Source: Platerodrilus igneus (taxonomy: Eukaryota > Arthropoda > Insecta > Coleoptera > Lycidae). From it: DNA of 64,000 nucleotides. Below the pieces are notes generated by a model. It was not told the DNA's origin. It did not search any database and was given only the letters and a program-made list of their open reading frames with translations. This document shows positions 43,006-54,419 of this stretch, piece by piece. A program made the translations under genes and the position numbers. The stretch is taken from assembly GCA_036346225.1 (NCBI GenBank), contig JARFIW010001458.1, forward strand, positions 3,658,001-3,722,000, given 5' to 3'. Position 1 is the stretch's first letter; every line of letters starts with the position of its first letter.

Positions 43006-45110
43006 GTTGGTTAAGGGTTGTTTTCGTTTTTTTTGGAAATTTCAAAAAAAAATTATTATTTTTTTTTTTTGAATTAAGGTTTTATTTCGTTATTTGTATG
43101 GTTACTTTTGCTTCGGATTTATTAATTTTCCGTTTGGGTTGTGAAATTTTAATTTTTGTAAAAATTGGGATTGATTTTCTATTTGTAACGTTAATTATGC
43201 TTTGGATGTATTAGTTTTCTCTTTTGGATGAAATAATTTCGAATTTTGTAAAAATTGGGGATGATTTTCCTTTTTATGACGTTAGTTTTGCTTTGGTTTT
43301 TTAAATTTTCCTTTTTTGATTGGATAACTTAGAGTTTTGTAAAAATTGATGTTGATTTAGCTATTTGAAACGTTAACTTTGGTTTTGGTGTGTTAATTTT
43401 TCAATTAGATCAGGTTAATAAAATTTTGGTAAAGGTTGAGGTTTATTTTGTTATTTTTCGGCGTTATTTTTTATTTGAATTTGTTAATTTTCAGTTTGGA
43501 TTGGGTGGATAAAAATTTGGTAAAAATTTGAGATTAATTTCGTACTTGTAGTATTGGATTTATTAATTTTAAGTTTATATTGCGTCGAGTTATTTTTAAA
43601 ATCGTAGTCGTTGTTTGTTTATATTTAATTACACAATGCGGTGATGTATTCACGAGATTTGTATTCAATAATGTTGAATTTAATTACCGTAGTCTTGGAT
43701 TTGCTTGTTTTTATGCAGCTTTTGATTTATCTTTCTTAAGGAATCTGAAATGGATGGGTTTATTCTCGTTTAGCTTTGTTTTGGTTAAATTCTGTTAATT
43801 AATACTCTTTCCGTGAGTTTTACTGAGTTGCGTAAACGTACAGTTCGTCTGTCTTGTGTTCTACTTATAACTTAAGGTTGATTACTCCTGTACTTCATGG
43901 TTGAAATTGAATACTTAAGAATGTAATCTTCGTTACTTTATTACGTACGTTGAGTTAATTGCACTTACAGGTGTTAATAGAAATTATAGGAATTACTTTC
44001 CGTACTTTGTATAAGTGTTACGTCTATTTATTTTTAGATCTCTCGGTATTATAATGCTTGTTGGTAATTGAATCTCTTCGCAATGTAGGTTTTCAGCGTT
44101 TTAATTATGAGCGTATGATAACGTTTTAGCGTTTTAATTAAAGATTCTTATGATGACCGTTTTACTGCACTTTATAATGCTGATTTTGTACTGCAAATTA
44201 TTTATAGAGTGTTGTGGTGTAATTTTCATGCGCTTCTATAATTCCGTGATAGATTAATACTTATGATGCGAATTGCTTTAGTACTGAAAGTTCCTGAAAG
44301 CTATTTCTTTAGTACTGTGCAAGGATTCTGAAAACGATTTTCTCCAAGTTTTAATTGTATAATAGATGCGAGCTTTGTTTTCTTAGGTGGTTTTAGGTTA
44401 CCGTAGCAGAGTGTTTGCTATGATTTATCAGGTCAATGGTTTCAAATAATTGTTTTGTGATTGCTTAAAGATTAGCTTTAGCTTTGAAATTAAATTGCGT
44501 TCTGTGTTACTAGTTTGCCGGTTTATAAACGTGCGTTGAATCGCGGTAATTATTTGGTGTTAGTGAATGTGTGCCCGTTTATTTTTGGATTATTTTGAGT
44601 TTGTTCTATTAATTATGGTAAGGATCTCTTAATATTAATTCTCATTTACTTTTTAAGAAAATCTCTTTGTAAATTCAATTCTTATTTGCGTTTTAAAGAA
44701 AAAATATCTCTTTAACATTCAAGTTTCGTAAGTTAATACTTTCTCGTTTTGAAAATAATTCACTTTGAACTATTTTCAAAAATATTCATAATATAAAATA
44801 CATAAAACAATGATCAATAAAATAATACTAGCATATATCAATTATAATTTGGTTAAAAGAAAAAATTATGGAAATGAACTTACATTAGTTTCATCTGTTT
44901 CTTTGGTGGGTTCGATCGATTCTGTATCTTGTCCACCTTGGTTTGTTTTGTTGGCCTTAGACGATTCTTGTTCCTTGTCCAACTTGGTTTGTTGCTGGAT
45001 TCAGACTATGCTTGTTCTTCCTCCAACTTGGTTTGGGTTCTGCCAAAATTTCGAATAAAAATTCTTGGTCACCAATCTTCCGATTTTTGGATTTTCAGTG
45101 CCTTTTTGAC
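43006..45110 (-). other. E1 long leader region
   Basis: This is 2.1 kb of non-coding DNA between the primer site and gag, read minus. It is AT-rich with a tandem repeat block next to gag (43078-43570). No open frame of note is present. Long leaders with repeats occur in gypsy, ZAM and Idefix. Confidence 0.7.
43078..43570 (-). repeat. Roughly 91-bp tandem repeats in the E1 leader
   Basis: There are five full copies and one partial, starting near 43078, 43172, 43263, 43354, 43444 and 43534. Each plus-strand copy has TATTTGTAACGTTA, GCTTTGG, TTAATTTTC and TTTGTAAAAATTG landmarks. Copies are diverged by perhaps 25-35%. The block is in the place where gypsy carries its Su(Hw) insulator and ZAM and Idefix carry regulatory repeats. 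Confidence 0.75.
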
Positions 45111-45128
45111 ATCCGTTACGACTGCGCC
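45111..45128 (-). promoter_or_regulatory. E1 primer-binding site (tRNA-Ser type)
   Basis: The minus strand reads GGCGCAGTCGTAACGGAT directly after the LTR end TAACT. The GGCGCAGTCG start matches the tRNA-Ser primer site known from 17.6, 297 and related errantiviruses. Confidence 0.75.
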
Positions 45129-45637
45129 AGTTAAAGTTCGGGCCTTTGGAGCTGGTTTTTTAAAAACACTTTGAAACTTTAACAATATTTTTATTAGTTA
45201 AAATTTGGATAACTTGTACATAATACTAAAATAATTATTGTACTAGTGAGTAGCTTGAACAACGAAGTATGGAGTTCGAAGACTGACTGCCGGGCATTGA
45301 GCTCCCGGGCCTTTTATAATAACCTGCCCCTCACACGGCTGTGAGAACTTGCAGATCTCATGTCTGCATTTCTCTTTAATTGTACACTTTAATACAATGT
45401 AACAACTTAATTCTAAGTAATTGCGGTCTGTTGACCGCCTGTGACCTGCCACCTGCAGTATCACTGCCCTCACGGATGCAAAGTTGCATGTCCGTTCACA
45501 TGAACTGTCGATAACCTCTCTGGGTTATCCTTGTGTTACAATGTTGCATTGAACTTATACTTTTACTTAATAATTTCTAATAATTCATATTAGATTCAAT
45601 ACATCAATATATATAGGTAATTGGGGGATACATAACT
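45129..45637 (-). repeat. E1 5' LTR
   Basis: It is 509 bp, AGTTA...TAACT, and followed by the second CGCG duplication at 45638-45641. Confidence 0.95.
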
Positions 45638-45641
45638 CGCG

Positions 45642-46793
45642 TCCAACTTTGCAATAGGAGCAGAGCTAGTTCAGATACAGGAGGGCAAAGAGGTGCCAAT
45701 TTGTTTTATCTCGCGTGTTTTGAAAGATTCTGAAAGTAGGTATTCTACAGCTGAGAAGGAGATGTTGGCAATCGTTTATTTTGTTAAGAAGTTAAGGTTC
45801 TATTTGCTAGGAAATAAATTTTTGATCGAGTCAGACAATGCTGTAGTAACGTTTTTGAAAAAGAAGGAATTTTTGAACAGTAGGTTGTATAGGTGGGCTC
45901 TGGTACTGCAAGAATATGCTTTCGAAATAAAGCATAAACTGGGGAAAGAGAACGTAACTGCGGATTATCTAAGCAGAAAAGAACAAGGGTATGTGCATGA
46001 AAAAAAACACGGATATTTAGTGGCATTGCAGGAGTTTGAAGACGAGGGAAGATGGTCAAATGCGAGGTTTATTGTTATGCAGGGACATGAGGAAATACGA
46101 GCAGTAAAAGACCTGTTAGTAAGGGAAAATGTAAATGAATACAAGGGATTTTATTTGGTTCGAGATTTTCTGGTAAAGAGGATCGGTGATGACGAATTAT
46201 TGGTGCTCCCAAAGGATGAGGCTGCGGGATTAATAATGGAAATACATAACAGATATGGTCATATTGGTGCAAGAAAGGCATTTATGGTATTCCGAGAGGC
46301 GCTTTATGCACAGAAAGATATTAAGCTGGTAAAAGACTGTGTGAATCACTGTGAAACATGTCTACTTGGAAAAGAGAAGAACATCTTGTTACAAAATAAA
46401 CCAATGAGTGTGACGGCAACGAAACCGCTGAAGTTGGTGGCAATGGATTATGTAAGCAACCTAATTCCTAGCCAATATGGGTATCAACATATCTTGGTGT
46501 TGGTGGACGTTTTTTCAAAATTTGTTAAGGTGTATCCAGGGCGTAGATGTACGTCGAGGCATGTCTTAAACTGTCTAGGTAGGTTCATTTCACAGTTTGG
46601 AAAAATGAAAAGAGTTTTAGCAGACAATGCAACGTATTTTAGGAACCAAAGAATCAAAACAAAGCTTAGAGGAGAGGATATTCAGATTAGTTTCTGTAGT
46701 ATTAGACATCCACAATCTAACCCAAGTGAGCGATACATAAAAGAAGTTATAAAATATTTACGATTATGCACACAAGAGCAGCATGAAAATTGA
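45642..46793 (+). pseudogene. pol: Gypsy-C RNase H and integrase
   Basis: It resumes the pol gene cut by E1. RNase H continues (ICFISRVLKDSESRYSTAEKE, KFLIESDN, ENVTADYLSRKE). The integrase follows with a zinc domain (HNRYGHIGARKAF ... CETCLLGK) and core residues in VAMDYVSNL, VLADNATYF and NPSERYIKE. A TGA at 46791-46793 interrupts the core shortly after the catalytic Glu. The rest continues in another frame at 46812. Confidence 0.9.
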
Positions 46794-46811
46794 GTCAGAT
46801 GTTTACCACAA

Positions 46812-47231
46812 GTGGAAAACTTCTTAAATCATGTACCAAGCTTAGTGACAGAAGTGTGTCCAGTCACGCTAATGAGAAATTTAGTGCCGGCAAGACCATG
46901 GAGGGTGGAAAGTGAAATTGAGGATATTTCAGAATTACTGGGGAAAGCCAGGCGAAGAGTTGAGAAAATCCAACAGAGGAATATTGAAAAAAGACTAAAA
47001 AGAATTAAGAAACTGACAAGTTTTGCAGTAGGCGATTTAGTTATCGTGAAAAGACTAAGGGTATCTAATCGAGATCGTGGCATTTGCGCGAAGCTTTTAT
47101 ATCCATACGAGGGGCCATATCGCATAAAACAGATTTTCGCTGAAGGAAACACGTATGAATTGGAAAACGATCAAGGTAGATGTCGTGGGCGTTTTCATAT
47201 TGAGAATCTATACCCATATGTAATAAATTAA
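46812..47231 (+). pseudogene. pol: Gypsy-C integrase C-terminal domain
   Basis: This is 139 residues with the usual SH3-like C-terminus (FAVGDLVIVKRLR, YEGPYRIKQIF, GRFHIENLYPYV). A stop plus a frame change separate it from the catalytic core. It ends 210 bp before the 3' LTR; between them is a short A/T-rich tail with CAGTGGGGCC as the likely polypurine tract. Confidence 0.88.
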
Positions 47232-47439
47232 ACCCACTTATAATACAAGAAAAGATTTTAATCTTGAATGTAAGAAATTAAATGAAAATTATAACCAGCT
47301 ACGGTTATCTAATGTACATAAGGATTTTGACGTTTAGATTTTGTGATTTTAACACAAAAAAAAATTTTACACAACAGTTGAAAAAGGTACTGTTTATACC
47401 ACGTAAATTTCTATTTTTATTTAAAATCAGTGGGGCCTA

Positions 47440-48813
47440 TGTAACGGATCCAAGGGTAGGGGGTTAAAAAGTATTAATAAGTTTAGCAATGTTAAGCTAT
47501 AGCAGTTTTTATTCAGTTGTACATTTGTATTTAGAACAAAAGTTGGTTGGGTTCAATGATACAACTCCAAGTTGTTGGTGGCTGTAGATCTCACTCAAGC
47601 ATACCAGGTCCAGTGATGGAAGACTCTAAAACCCTGAATTAACAAAGATATAAATGATGCATGTAGCTAAAATGAATATAATCCAAAACTTGTATCTGTA
47701 AATATTGATGTAAAAATGTAGTTAGTTTTTCTTTAAAACGCTTGTATTATGTTATTATTATTGTAAATCAAATATTTAGAACCATGTCATTTAAAAAATG
47801 TGAAGTATAAAACCAGTGTGGATTTGAAGTCTGATCATGTTGATCAAGACAGCAGTTTCAAGCATTTACAATTAAAATAGTGGGCATTGGTTTTTAAAAA
47901 AACAAAAGATGCAGAAACCATGGTTATATGGAAGATTGTTGGTGAGTGAACAATTTTTTTTTTTGAAAATAAAGCAGTTTTTATAAAACACTTTTCATTT
48001 CTTATTTAATTGAAATTATAGTGAACTCGAAAATTATTAAGAGTTTTAAAAGCAGTTTAAGCTGAGTAACGAGTCTATAAGAAGAAAAGCGCTCAACCTG
48101 AATCGAAAATAATCAAGAAAGCATAGCAGAGCTCAAGTTTAGGTGTAGCTGGTTGCAATTTAGAAGTTACAGTTTATGGGAGAGTAGCGGCGTTTTATTG
48201 GAAAATTTTAACAAGAGAGAAGTACAGAAGGCGAAGTTGAGTAAAAGGATCAACAGCGGATCACATTACGTCAAGAATAAGTAGTATCAATTTTAAAGCA
48301 TTTAATTACTAATCTAAAACAATTCAATACTAATACAAACCATATTTCTTGTAGAGTAGATACGTGCGGAAGTTCAAAATACAACCAAACGATTGTAAGG
48401 ACGACTACATCAGCTGGACGCAACTACAGGTATAAAAATTTCAAAAATAAAACAGTAACACTTGTTTAAAAGTTGCATCATTGAAACAAAACTTTATATT
48501 ACATTGAGTTATAAGTTACAACCGGTGTTTGTTAGAAATTCTGAAATAGGATTTATCTTGTATGGAACCCGCACAAGATAGATTCTATCTTACAATTAAA
48601 TTATTAATTACCCTGAGATTGATTGTATTCTTAAAGAAGTTAGGGTTTTTATAGCCGTGGTGATTGAATTTGGCGAACTTGTAGTTTGCAAATAAAAGGA
48701 GGTCTTGAAAATAGAAGCTCCGATCATTCTTTTGTAGTGGCGCCGTTATAGTTTACATTGACAAATTATATACTACCACATACAAAGTATAGGTAGGTAA
48801 GTTTGGGGTAAAG

Positions 48814-48815
<2 letters not shown>
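47440..48815 (+). repeat. Gypsy-C 3' LTR
   Basis: This is the 1376-bp partner of 32362-33736. The edge with the following AT run is clean. Confidence 0.92.

Positions 48816-48858
<43 letters not shown>
48816..48858. repeat. (TA)n microsatellite right of Gypsy-C
   Basis: This is an AT run continuing the target of Gypsy-C. About 230 bp of unassigned AT-rich DNA follows (48859-49087). Confidence 0.97.
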
Positions 48859-48864
<6 letters not shown>

Positions 48865-49087
48865 GACAAGACATTTGCAGTCCGCAATTTGAAAAATTTT
48901 TGTACATTAAAAGATTACTAAGATGTATCTGTAAATAAGCCTATATGGAAATAATAAAAGTATATTTACGAATATAAATCGAGCTAATAGCTATTAACGA
49001 AACAATTACCCTATTACTTAATAAGGAAAAGAATCATCCACTGACCAGTCTCGGCTTTCTTGGAGCATCGTCCGAGTATATATATTG

Positions 49088-50107
49088 ATATCATAACACT
49101 GCACGCCGATGTAATTATACTTTCAGTTTTCTGCTGATCACCACCGCTCTGTCTCTTTATATCCTAAATTTTAAACATGCCTCGGCTAGCTCAGTTAAAT
49201 TCACACAGAGTGCACAACATTACGATAATCAAATAATTTACTCCCTTTTCTCTAATACTTTTCCTGCTTTGAATGATAAAAGCGAAGTAGACTAATATTT
49301 GTATAATGAGAAAGAAAAATCATATACACTTCACAGCTTAATCTGTTTTACTGTATGACAAAAATGAACCCCTGAATCAAATAACAATAAATTTTAAATT
49401 GTTTATCCTCAAAAATCAAAGTTCCCTTTCTTTATTTTAAAGCCAGCATAAATGACACTGTACTCTACTGGAAATTCTTTGTAAGTTCAAGACATTTCCC
49501 CATTTTAAGTAAATTTTCAGTTATAAAAGAAATTTTTCTTAACTCTTTACATAAAATATTTAAGTTTAATAAATATAGTCAATGTTCAAAAATAAAGAGA
49601 AAATAATGCCTTATGCTAGATAGTTCTGACCTATAGTTTTCCTTGTGCTTCTTTCTGGATCTGCTACTGCGTGCTGTAGATCAGTACCCAATATTATTTT
49701 CAGTTGAGTTGCTCCTTTCAATGCTCAAAACAATCCACTGTTTTGTGCGCCTTTGCCAATATTTTCATTCGGACTTCTTCCCAATATTATCTATTTATTT
49801 AAGTTCCAAATTTTACCCCGATTAATTAATAATCTAGTATTTTTTTAGTATCCCTTAGATTTTCGTAATCTCACTTAGAGTTACCCGTCTTACTTGGTCT
49901 TACTTAGATCTTTGTAGTTTCTCTTAAAGACCTAAATTACAAAAATTTAAAATTAACTAATTAATAAACTTTTACTCACATTTTCCAGAAAACGGCGAAA
50001 GTTGTCTAATATATTTTTACTACTATTTGTTTTAAAACTTTCTAACACCACTTTTTAAAAAATTTGATTTTATAATTTTAATATTCACTCGTTGCGTAGA
50101 TTCTTGA
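49088..50107 (-). repeat. Gypsy-A-type LTR (copy iii), 3' part
   Basis: The reverse complement of the Gypsy-A LTR end (CACGCCGATGTAATTATAC, CACACAGAGTGCACAAC) runs to CACTCGTTGCGTA. It is split at 50107 by the RTE LINE. Substantial divergence from the other copies points to an older insertion. No element interior is recognisable on either side, so it is probably a solo LTR. Confidence 0.8.
50098..50107. other. LINE target-site duplication, left copy
   Basis: AGATTCTTGA occurs here and again at 53577-53586, flanking the LINE. The LTR sequence is continuous across the pair. Confidence 0.85.
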
Positions 50108-50167
50108 AAAGATAATTATAAAATAATTACAACTTCTTCAACTAATAGACAGGCAGGGGTAAGAATA

Positions 50168-50690
50168 GTGTTAATTAAAGGATTAGGACGTAAAGTTAAA
50201 GAGTATTTACAATTTAGTGATAGAATAATTATGGTTAGATTGAGTACGAAACCCACAGACACTGTTTTAGTACAGGTTTACATGCCAACAACTCAGTACG
50301 AGGATGGGGAAGTAGAGAAGGTATACGAGGATATAAATAGTATGGTGAGAAAAGTAAAGGGAGATGAGAATTTAATAGTTATGGGCGATTTTAATGCGTC
50401 AGTGGGAGTAGGTAGTGAGGGAAAAATGGTAGGAAAATTTGGGTACGACAGACGAAATGATAGAGGAAAAAGATTAGTTAAGTTTTGCCAGGAACATAGA
50501 TTAGTAACTGTAAACACCCTATTCGAACAACATGTTAGGGGAAGATATACCTGGAAAGCGATAGGTGAAAGTGCTAGATACCAAATAGATTATATTTTAG
50601 TTAAACAAAGATTTAAAAACCAAGTTAAAAACTGTCGTAGTTATCCAGGGGCTGACAGATAGCGATCATAACTTAGTTAAAATGAAGTGT
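50168..50690 (+). pseudogene. RTE endonuclease domain (N-terminally truncated)
   Basis: This is the endonuclease that nicks target DNA to start reverse transcription. Visible motifs are LIVMGDFNASVG, GKFGYDRRNDRGKRLV, HVRGRYTWKAIG and YQIDYILV. The final catalytic SDHN motif lies in a shifted frame just after the stop at 50662. The first third of the domain is absent. The motif set is that of RTE/BovB-type proteins. Confidence 0.88.
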
Positions 50691-51058
50691 AAGCTAAAAG
50701 TAAAAAAACTGTGAAAGGTTAAAAGAGAGGGATGGAATCTAGGTAAGCTTAATGATAGTGAGGTAAAAGAGGAATATAAACAAGTATCAGATAATAAGAA
50801 CAAAGAGATAGATATAGGAGGGAACGTAGAAAATAGATGGAAAGAAATAAAAGTCTGTACATGATACAGCAACACAGACTATAGTTAAGAAAAAATAGAA
50901 GCGCGAAAACCCTGGGTAACAAAAGAGATATTAGATTCAATAGAGAATAAAAGAAAGCTTAAACCTTTCAGAGAGCTGGATAGTGAAAGTAAGTACATGA
51001 GTGTAGAAAAGCTAAAAATAAATGGATAGAGAAGAATTGTAAGTGAATACCAGATGAT

Positions 51059-52710
51059 TTGAGAGTAGGTAAAACAGACAAGGTTTATAGGTCAGTTAAA
51101 AAGTTGTTCGAAGAAGATAGGAAAAAATATAATGGTATTAAAGATGAGAATAATGAGCTTCTAATAAATAAAGTTGAGGTAGCAGTTAGATGGAAAAGAT
51201 ATTTAGAAGATTTATATAAGGAGGACGATATTGATAAGTTAGAGAACGAACACGAAGAGGATGTAGAAACAGGGTTCTCAATATTAAGAGAGGAATTTGA
51301 CAGAGCTGTTAGGGATCTTAAACTAAATAAAGCGCTAGCGATAGACAATGTACCCGCAGAATTAATAAATTATACAAGTCGGAAAACTTTAGACAGATTA
51401 TATGAACTAGTATAAGCAATATATGATACAGGTGAGATCCCGATAGATTTCGAAAAAAATATTATTATCCCAATCCCAAAAAAGTCAGGAGCTGATAGGT
51501 GTGAGAATTTTAGAACGGTTCGTTTAACTTGCCACGCTTCCAAAATACTAACCATAATAATTAAAAGTAGAGTGTAGAAGCTTTGACTGATAATTATCTA
51601 GGCGAAGACCAATATGAGAGGGAGAGACTAGAAAACCGACATTAATGATTAGGATAATTATCGAAAAAAGGTTACAAGAAAATAAAGGGAATCATTTCGC
51701 ATTTGTATATTTAGAAAAATCATTTGATAGGGTTAATTGGATTGTTTTGTTAAGGGTTTTGCGAAAAACAGGTATCCCTCATAGGGATAGAAAAATTATT
51801 TACAGTCTATATAAAAACCAAAGCGTAGTAATTATATTTGATGAAATAGAAAAGGAAGCTAAGATTAGAAATCGTGTTAGACAGGGCTGTATACTATCTC
51901 TCATGATTTTTAATGTTTATATTGAGGAAGCTTTAAACTTAACTAGAGAGAGAAGAGAAATAGATATTAGTGTACAGAGACAAAAAATAGACATGTTGCG
52001 TTTTGCAGATGACATAGCCATTATAGCAGTCTAGAAAAGAGTTAGGACAGTTTTTAAATATTTTTAGATGAGATACTACACAGTAGCTATAGTATAAGAA
52101 CTAACTCAGGAAAGACAAAGATAATGACAAGTGAGTTACAGCCTAGTTCTAAACCAAAATTAAAAATAGTAATACCAAGTTAGAGGAGGTAGATGAATTT
52201 TGCTATTTAGGTAGTATAATTACAAAGGACGGACGTAGCAGAAGGGATATATTAGCTAAAATAGCTCAAGCTAGAAAAATGTTTTTAAAAAGGAAAGACT
52301 TACTAATAGCTAATTGTATTAGTTTAAGTAATAGAAAAAGTCTCTTAAAGTCGTATGTATAGAGCGTCCTATTATACGGTGGTGAGACTTGGACAATTAA
52401 AGAGGTAGATAAGAAAAAGATAGAAGCTTTTAAAACTTGGTGTTATAGGAGAATGTTAAAGATTAGTTGGAAAGAAAGAGTAACAAATGAGAAAGTTTAT
52501 AGAAGTATAAATGAGGAACCCTGTATGTGGAAGCAATTAAAGGTCAGGAAAGATAAAATGATAGGGAAACAGTTAAGACATGAGGGACTATTTAAGGTGT
52601 TAGATTATAGACTACCAAATAAAAATAGAGTAGGAAGGTCTAGACAAAGCTATATTAGTCAAATTATTAGAGATTTATGTTGTGAAATATATGTAGACTT
52701 TTTAGACTAG
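51059..52710 (+). pseudogene. RTE reverse transcriptase (broken)
   Basis: Pieces in several frames together cover RT. The 51059-51415 piece has LKLNKALAIDNVPAELI. The 51416-51555 piece has an IPIPKKSG-like block. The 51645-52034 piece has FDRVNWIVLLRVL, RQGCILSLMIFNVYIEEAL and the active site LRFADDIAII. After a stop, 52035-52452 carries RT thumb sequence. The 52453-52710 piece has the C-terminal LKISWKERVTNEKVY region. Frameshifts and stops at about 51416, 51600, 52035 and 52360 kill it. Confidence 0.88.
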
Positions 52711-52799
52711 CTTAGAATAGAAAAAATTTAGAGCTGCATCAAACCGACCTTAAGTAAGTTCGAAAACAAAACAAACAAATAATTAATAAATAAAAATCA

Positions 52800-53317
52800 G
52801 TTAAGTATATGTCACCATGACATAACTCACAATTAGTTAGCGGTCTGGCATTGTGACAGCAATTTGCTGCTTAAGCCTTACCGTAACATATAATTTAATT
52901 AACGTCACCATGGCATAACTCACAATTAGTTAGTGGTCTGGCATGTTGGTAGCGATTCGTTGCTTAAGCCTTACCGTAACATATAATTTAATAAACGTCA
53001 CCATAGCATAACTCACAATTAGTTAGCGGTCTGGCATTTTGACAGCAATTTGCTGCTTAAGCCTTACCATAACATATAACTTAATAAACATCTCCGTGAC
53101 ATATCTCACAATTAGTTAACGGTCTGGCATGTTTGTAGCGATTCGTTACTTAAGCCTTGCCATAACATATAATTTAATAAACGTCACCATGACATAACTC
53201 ACAATTAGTTAGCGGTCTGACACGTTGGCAGCGATTCTTTGCTTAAGCCCTACCATAACATATAATTTAACACTTTCTTTTTTGGAGGAAATAACCAGGT
53301 AATATTTCATTTCCTTG
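52800..53317. repeat. 93-bp tandem repeats (five copies) flanked by a 13-bp direct repeat
   Basis: Units start (GTCACCATGACATAACTCAC) at 52811, 52904, 52997, 53090 and 53183, exactly 93 bp apart. Copies 1 and 3 share GACAGCAATTTGCTGC. Copies 2, 4 and 5 share (G)TAGCGATTCGTTGC-like sequence, giving an A-B-A-B-B' order. TAAATAAAAATCA occurs on both sides (52787-52799 and 53318-53330). The block sits between two copies of the LINE 3' end. Confidence 0.88.
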
Positions 53318-53419
53318 TAAATAAAAATCATGTAAACATGTTGGAGTTCTTTAAAAACCATCAGGTTCTAATATCTATATGGAGCCAGGTAGATAGGTAA
53401 AAGATAAGAGAATATAGGA

Positions 53420-53576
53420 AGACCTAGACCAAGCTATATTAGTCAAATTATTGGAAATTTAGTTTGTGAAGGGTATGTAGAACTTTTTAGATTAGCTCAG
53501 AATAGAAAAGTGGTTAGAGCTGCCTCAACCCGACCTTATGTAAGGTCGAAAACAAAACAAATTGATGATGATGCAA
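53420..53576 (+). repeat. Second copy of the RTE 3' end
   Basis: It matches 52633-52786 closely (AAGCTATATTAGTCAAATTATT, TTAGAGCTGC, GGTCGAAAACAAAAC) and then ends in ATTGATGATGATG and the target duplication. Either two LINE copies are joined or the end was duplicated around the repeat cassette. Confidence 0.85.
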
Positions 53577-54419
53577 AGATTCTTGAGTACGAGCGATGTG
53601 GTTTGTGCTTAGTTCGAATCAAGACTGTCTGCTTATCAAATTCGCGTGTTATATAAGTTACACCCTATCTAAAAATTCATTGGCTATCGGCGCTGTTTGT
53701 TCAAAGTTTACGACCAGCCATAGGGGGTTTTAGATATTTTGGGCTTTTACAGGTATATCTCTGCTAATAACTAGCCAGAACAATTTCTTGATCACGAAGG
53801 AAACCAGTGGATTTCCATTCTGTATTTATTTTAGACCATCTCTTTTGATATTATTACAGTAATTTCGAATTCGCCTTGGCACGTAATTTAACTTATGGCT
53901 TTTGTTTGTTTAGATAATACTTTGGGATTTGCATTAACTCTACGTGGAAAATCCCGTGATTAAATGACGTAAATTAACATATGTCTGTTTACATCTAGCG
54001 TTTCCAAAACGTATTTATTTCTAAAGATGCGGTTTTTATCAGAACGCTATGCTATCTCCTTTCACTATCGCATGTTTAATTTTAATGGGAATTGTACTGT
54101 GATTTTCTAACTTTTACTGCATTTACAGCGTATCTATTTAGAATTTATGAATGCTTTTTGGTATAAGACAACTTTGATTGCGTGTAGAGTTATTTCTTTT
54201 GCTGAATGTGTATATATTGATAAATGATATGCTTCCCCCTCTAATTAAATCAACTGCGATCCTTATACAGGGTGTTAAATGTTTGCTCTTTGCATAATAT
54301 GCAAATTACGTATTGTTCATGCTAAATAAATGTAGTTTTCTAACTCCTAATACTATTTACATGTATTGTGCGACCATTATGACTCAATATACCCCTATCT
54401 TACCCTCTTATCATAGCCA
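53577..54419 (-). repeat. Gypsy-A-type LTR (copy iii), 5' part
   Basis: It continues copy iii after the LINE and runs to CCCTCTTATCATAGCCA, the complement of the LTR start. It aligns with 7821-8005 and 19478-20030. 54420-54614 is unassigned AT-rich DNA. Confidence 0.8.

Larger units (their letters stand above)
36657..45637 (-). mobile_element. E1: errantivirus-like provirus, young, env-deleted
   Basis: This 8981-bp element has LTRs of 508 and 509 bp that start AGTTA and end TAACT, the hallmark of insect errantiviruses (gypsy, 17.6, ZAM group). The LTRs differ at about three positions by eye, so insertion is recent. Minus-strand order is LTR, tRNA-Ser-type primer site, a long leader with tandem repeats, gag, pol (intact), env remnant, polypurine tract (ACGGTGGAGG), LTR. 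The 4-bp CGCG duplication matches the GC palindrome preference reported for Drosophila ZAM. Damage: at least two frameshifts in gag and a large loss in env. Confidence 0.93.
32362..48815 (+). mobile_element. Gypsy-C: Ty3/Gypsy element hosting errantivirus E1
   Basis: Its LTRs of 1375 and 1376 bp (32362-33736 and 47440-48815) differ at roughly 17 positions by eye. Between them lie a tRNA-Lys-type primer site, a gag-pro-RT frame, RNase H and integrase. The element sits in a (TA)n array: AT runs abut both LTRs, consistent with an ATAT duplication. E1 (36657-45637) is inserted in its RNase H. Without E1 it is about 7.5 kb. Damage includes a frameshift in the RT active site, a stop in integrase and an internal protease deletion. 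Confidence 0.93.
50108..53576 (+). mobile_element. RTE-clade LINE, 5'-truncated, with a 93-bp repeat cassette
   Basis: This is a 3469-bp non-LTR retrotransposon with a 10-bp target duplication AGATTCTTGA. It encodes an apurinic-type endonuclease and RT across several frames. The endonuclease N-terminus is missing, so it is 5'-truncated. The end carries a TGATGATGATG tail, as in RTE-like elements that finish in short tandem repeats. The 3' end is present twice (about 52633-52786 and 53420-53560), separated by an array of 93-bp repeats. Confidence 0.9.

Noticed and set aside
52811..53276. CRISPR-like regular spacing
   Set aside because: The whole 93-bp unit is repeated with no unique spacers; it is a tandem repeat in a eukaryotic LINE.
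49088..54419. A full Gypsy element between copies iii and iv of the Gypsy-A-type LTR
   Set aside because: The two LTRs are only about 195 bp apart with no interior between them and are strongly diverged; they are better read as separate solo LTRs.
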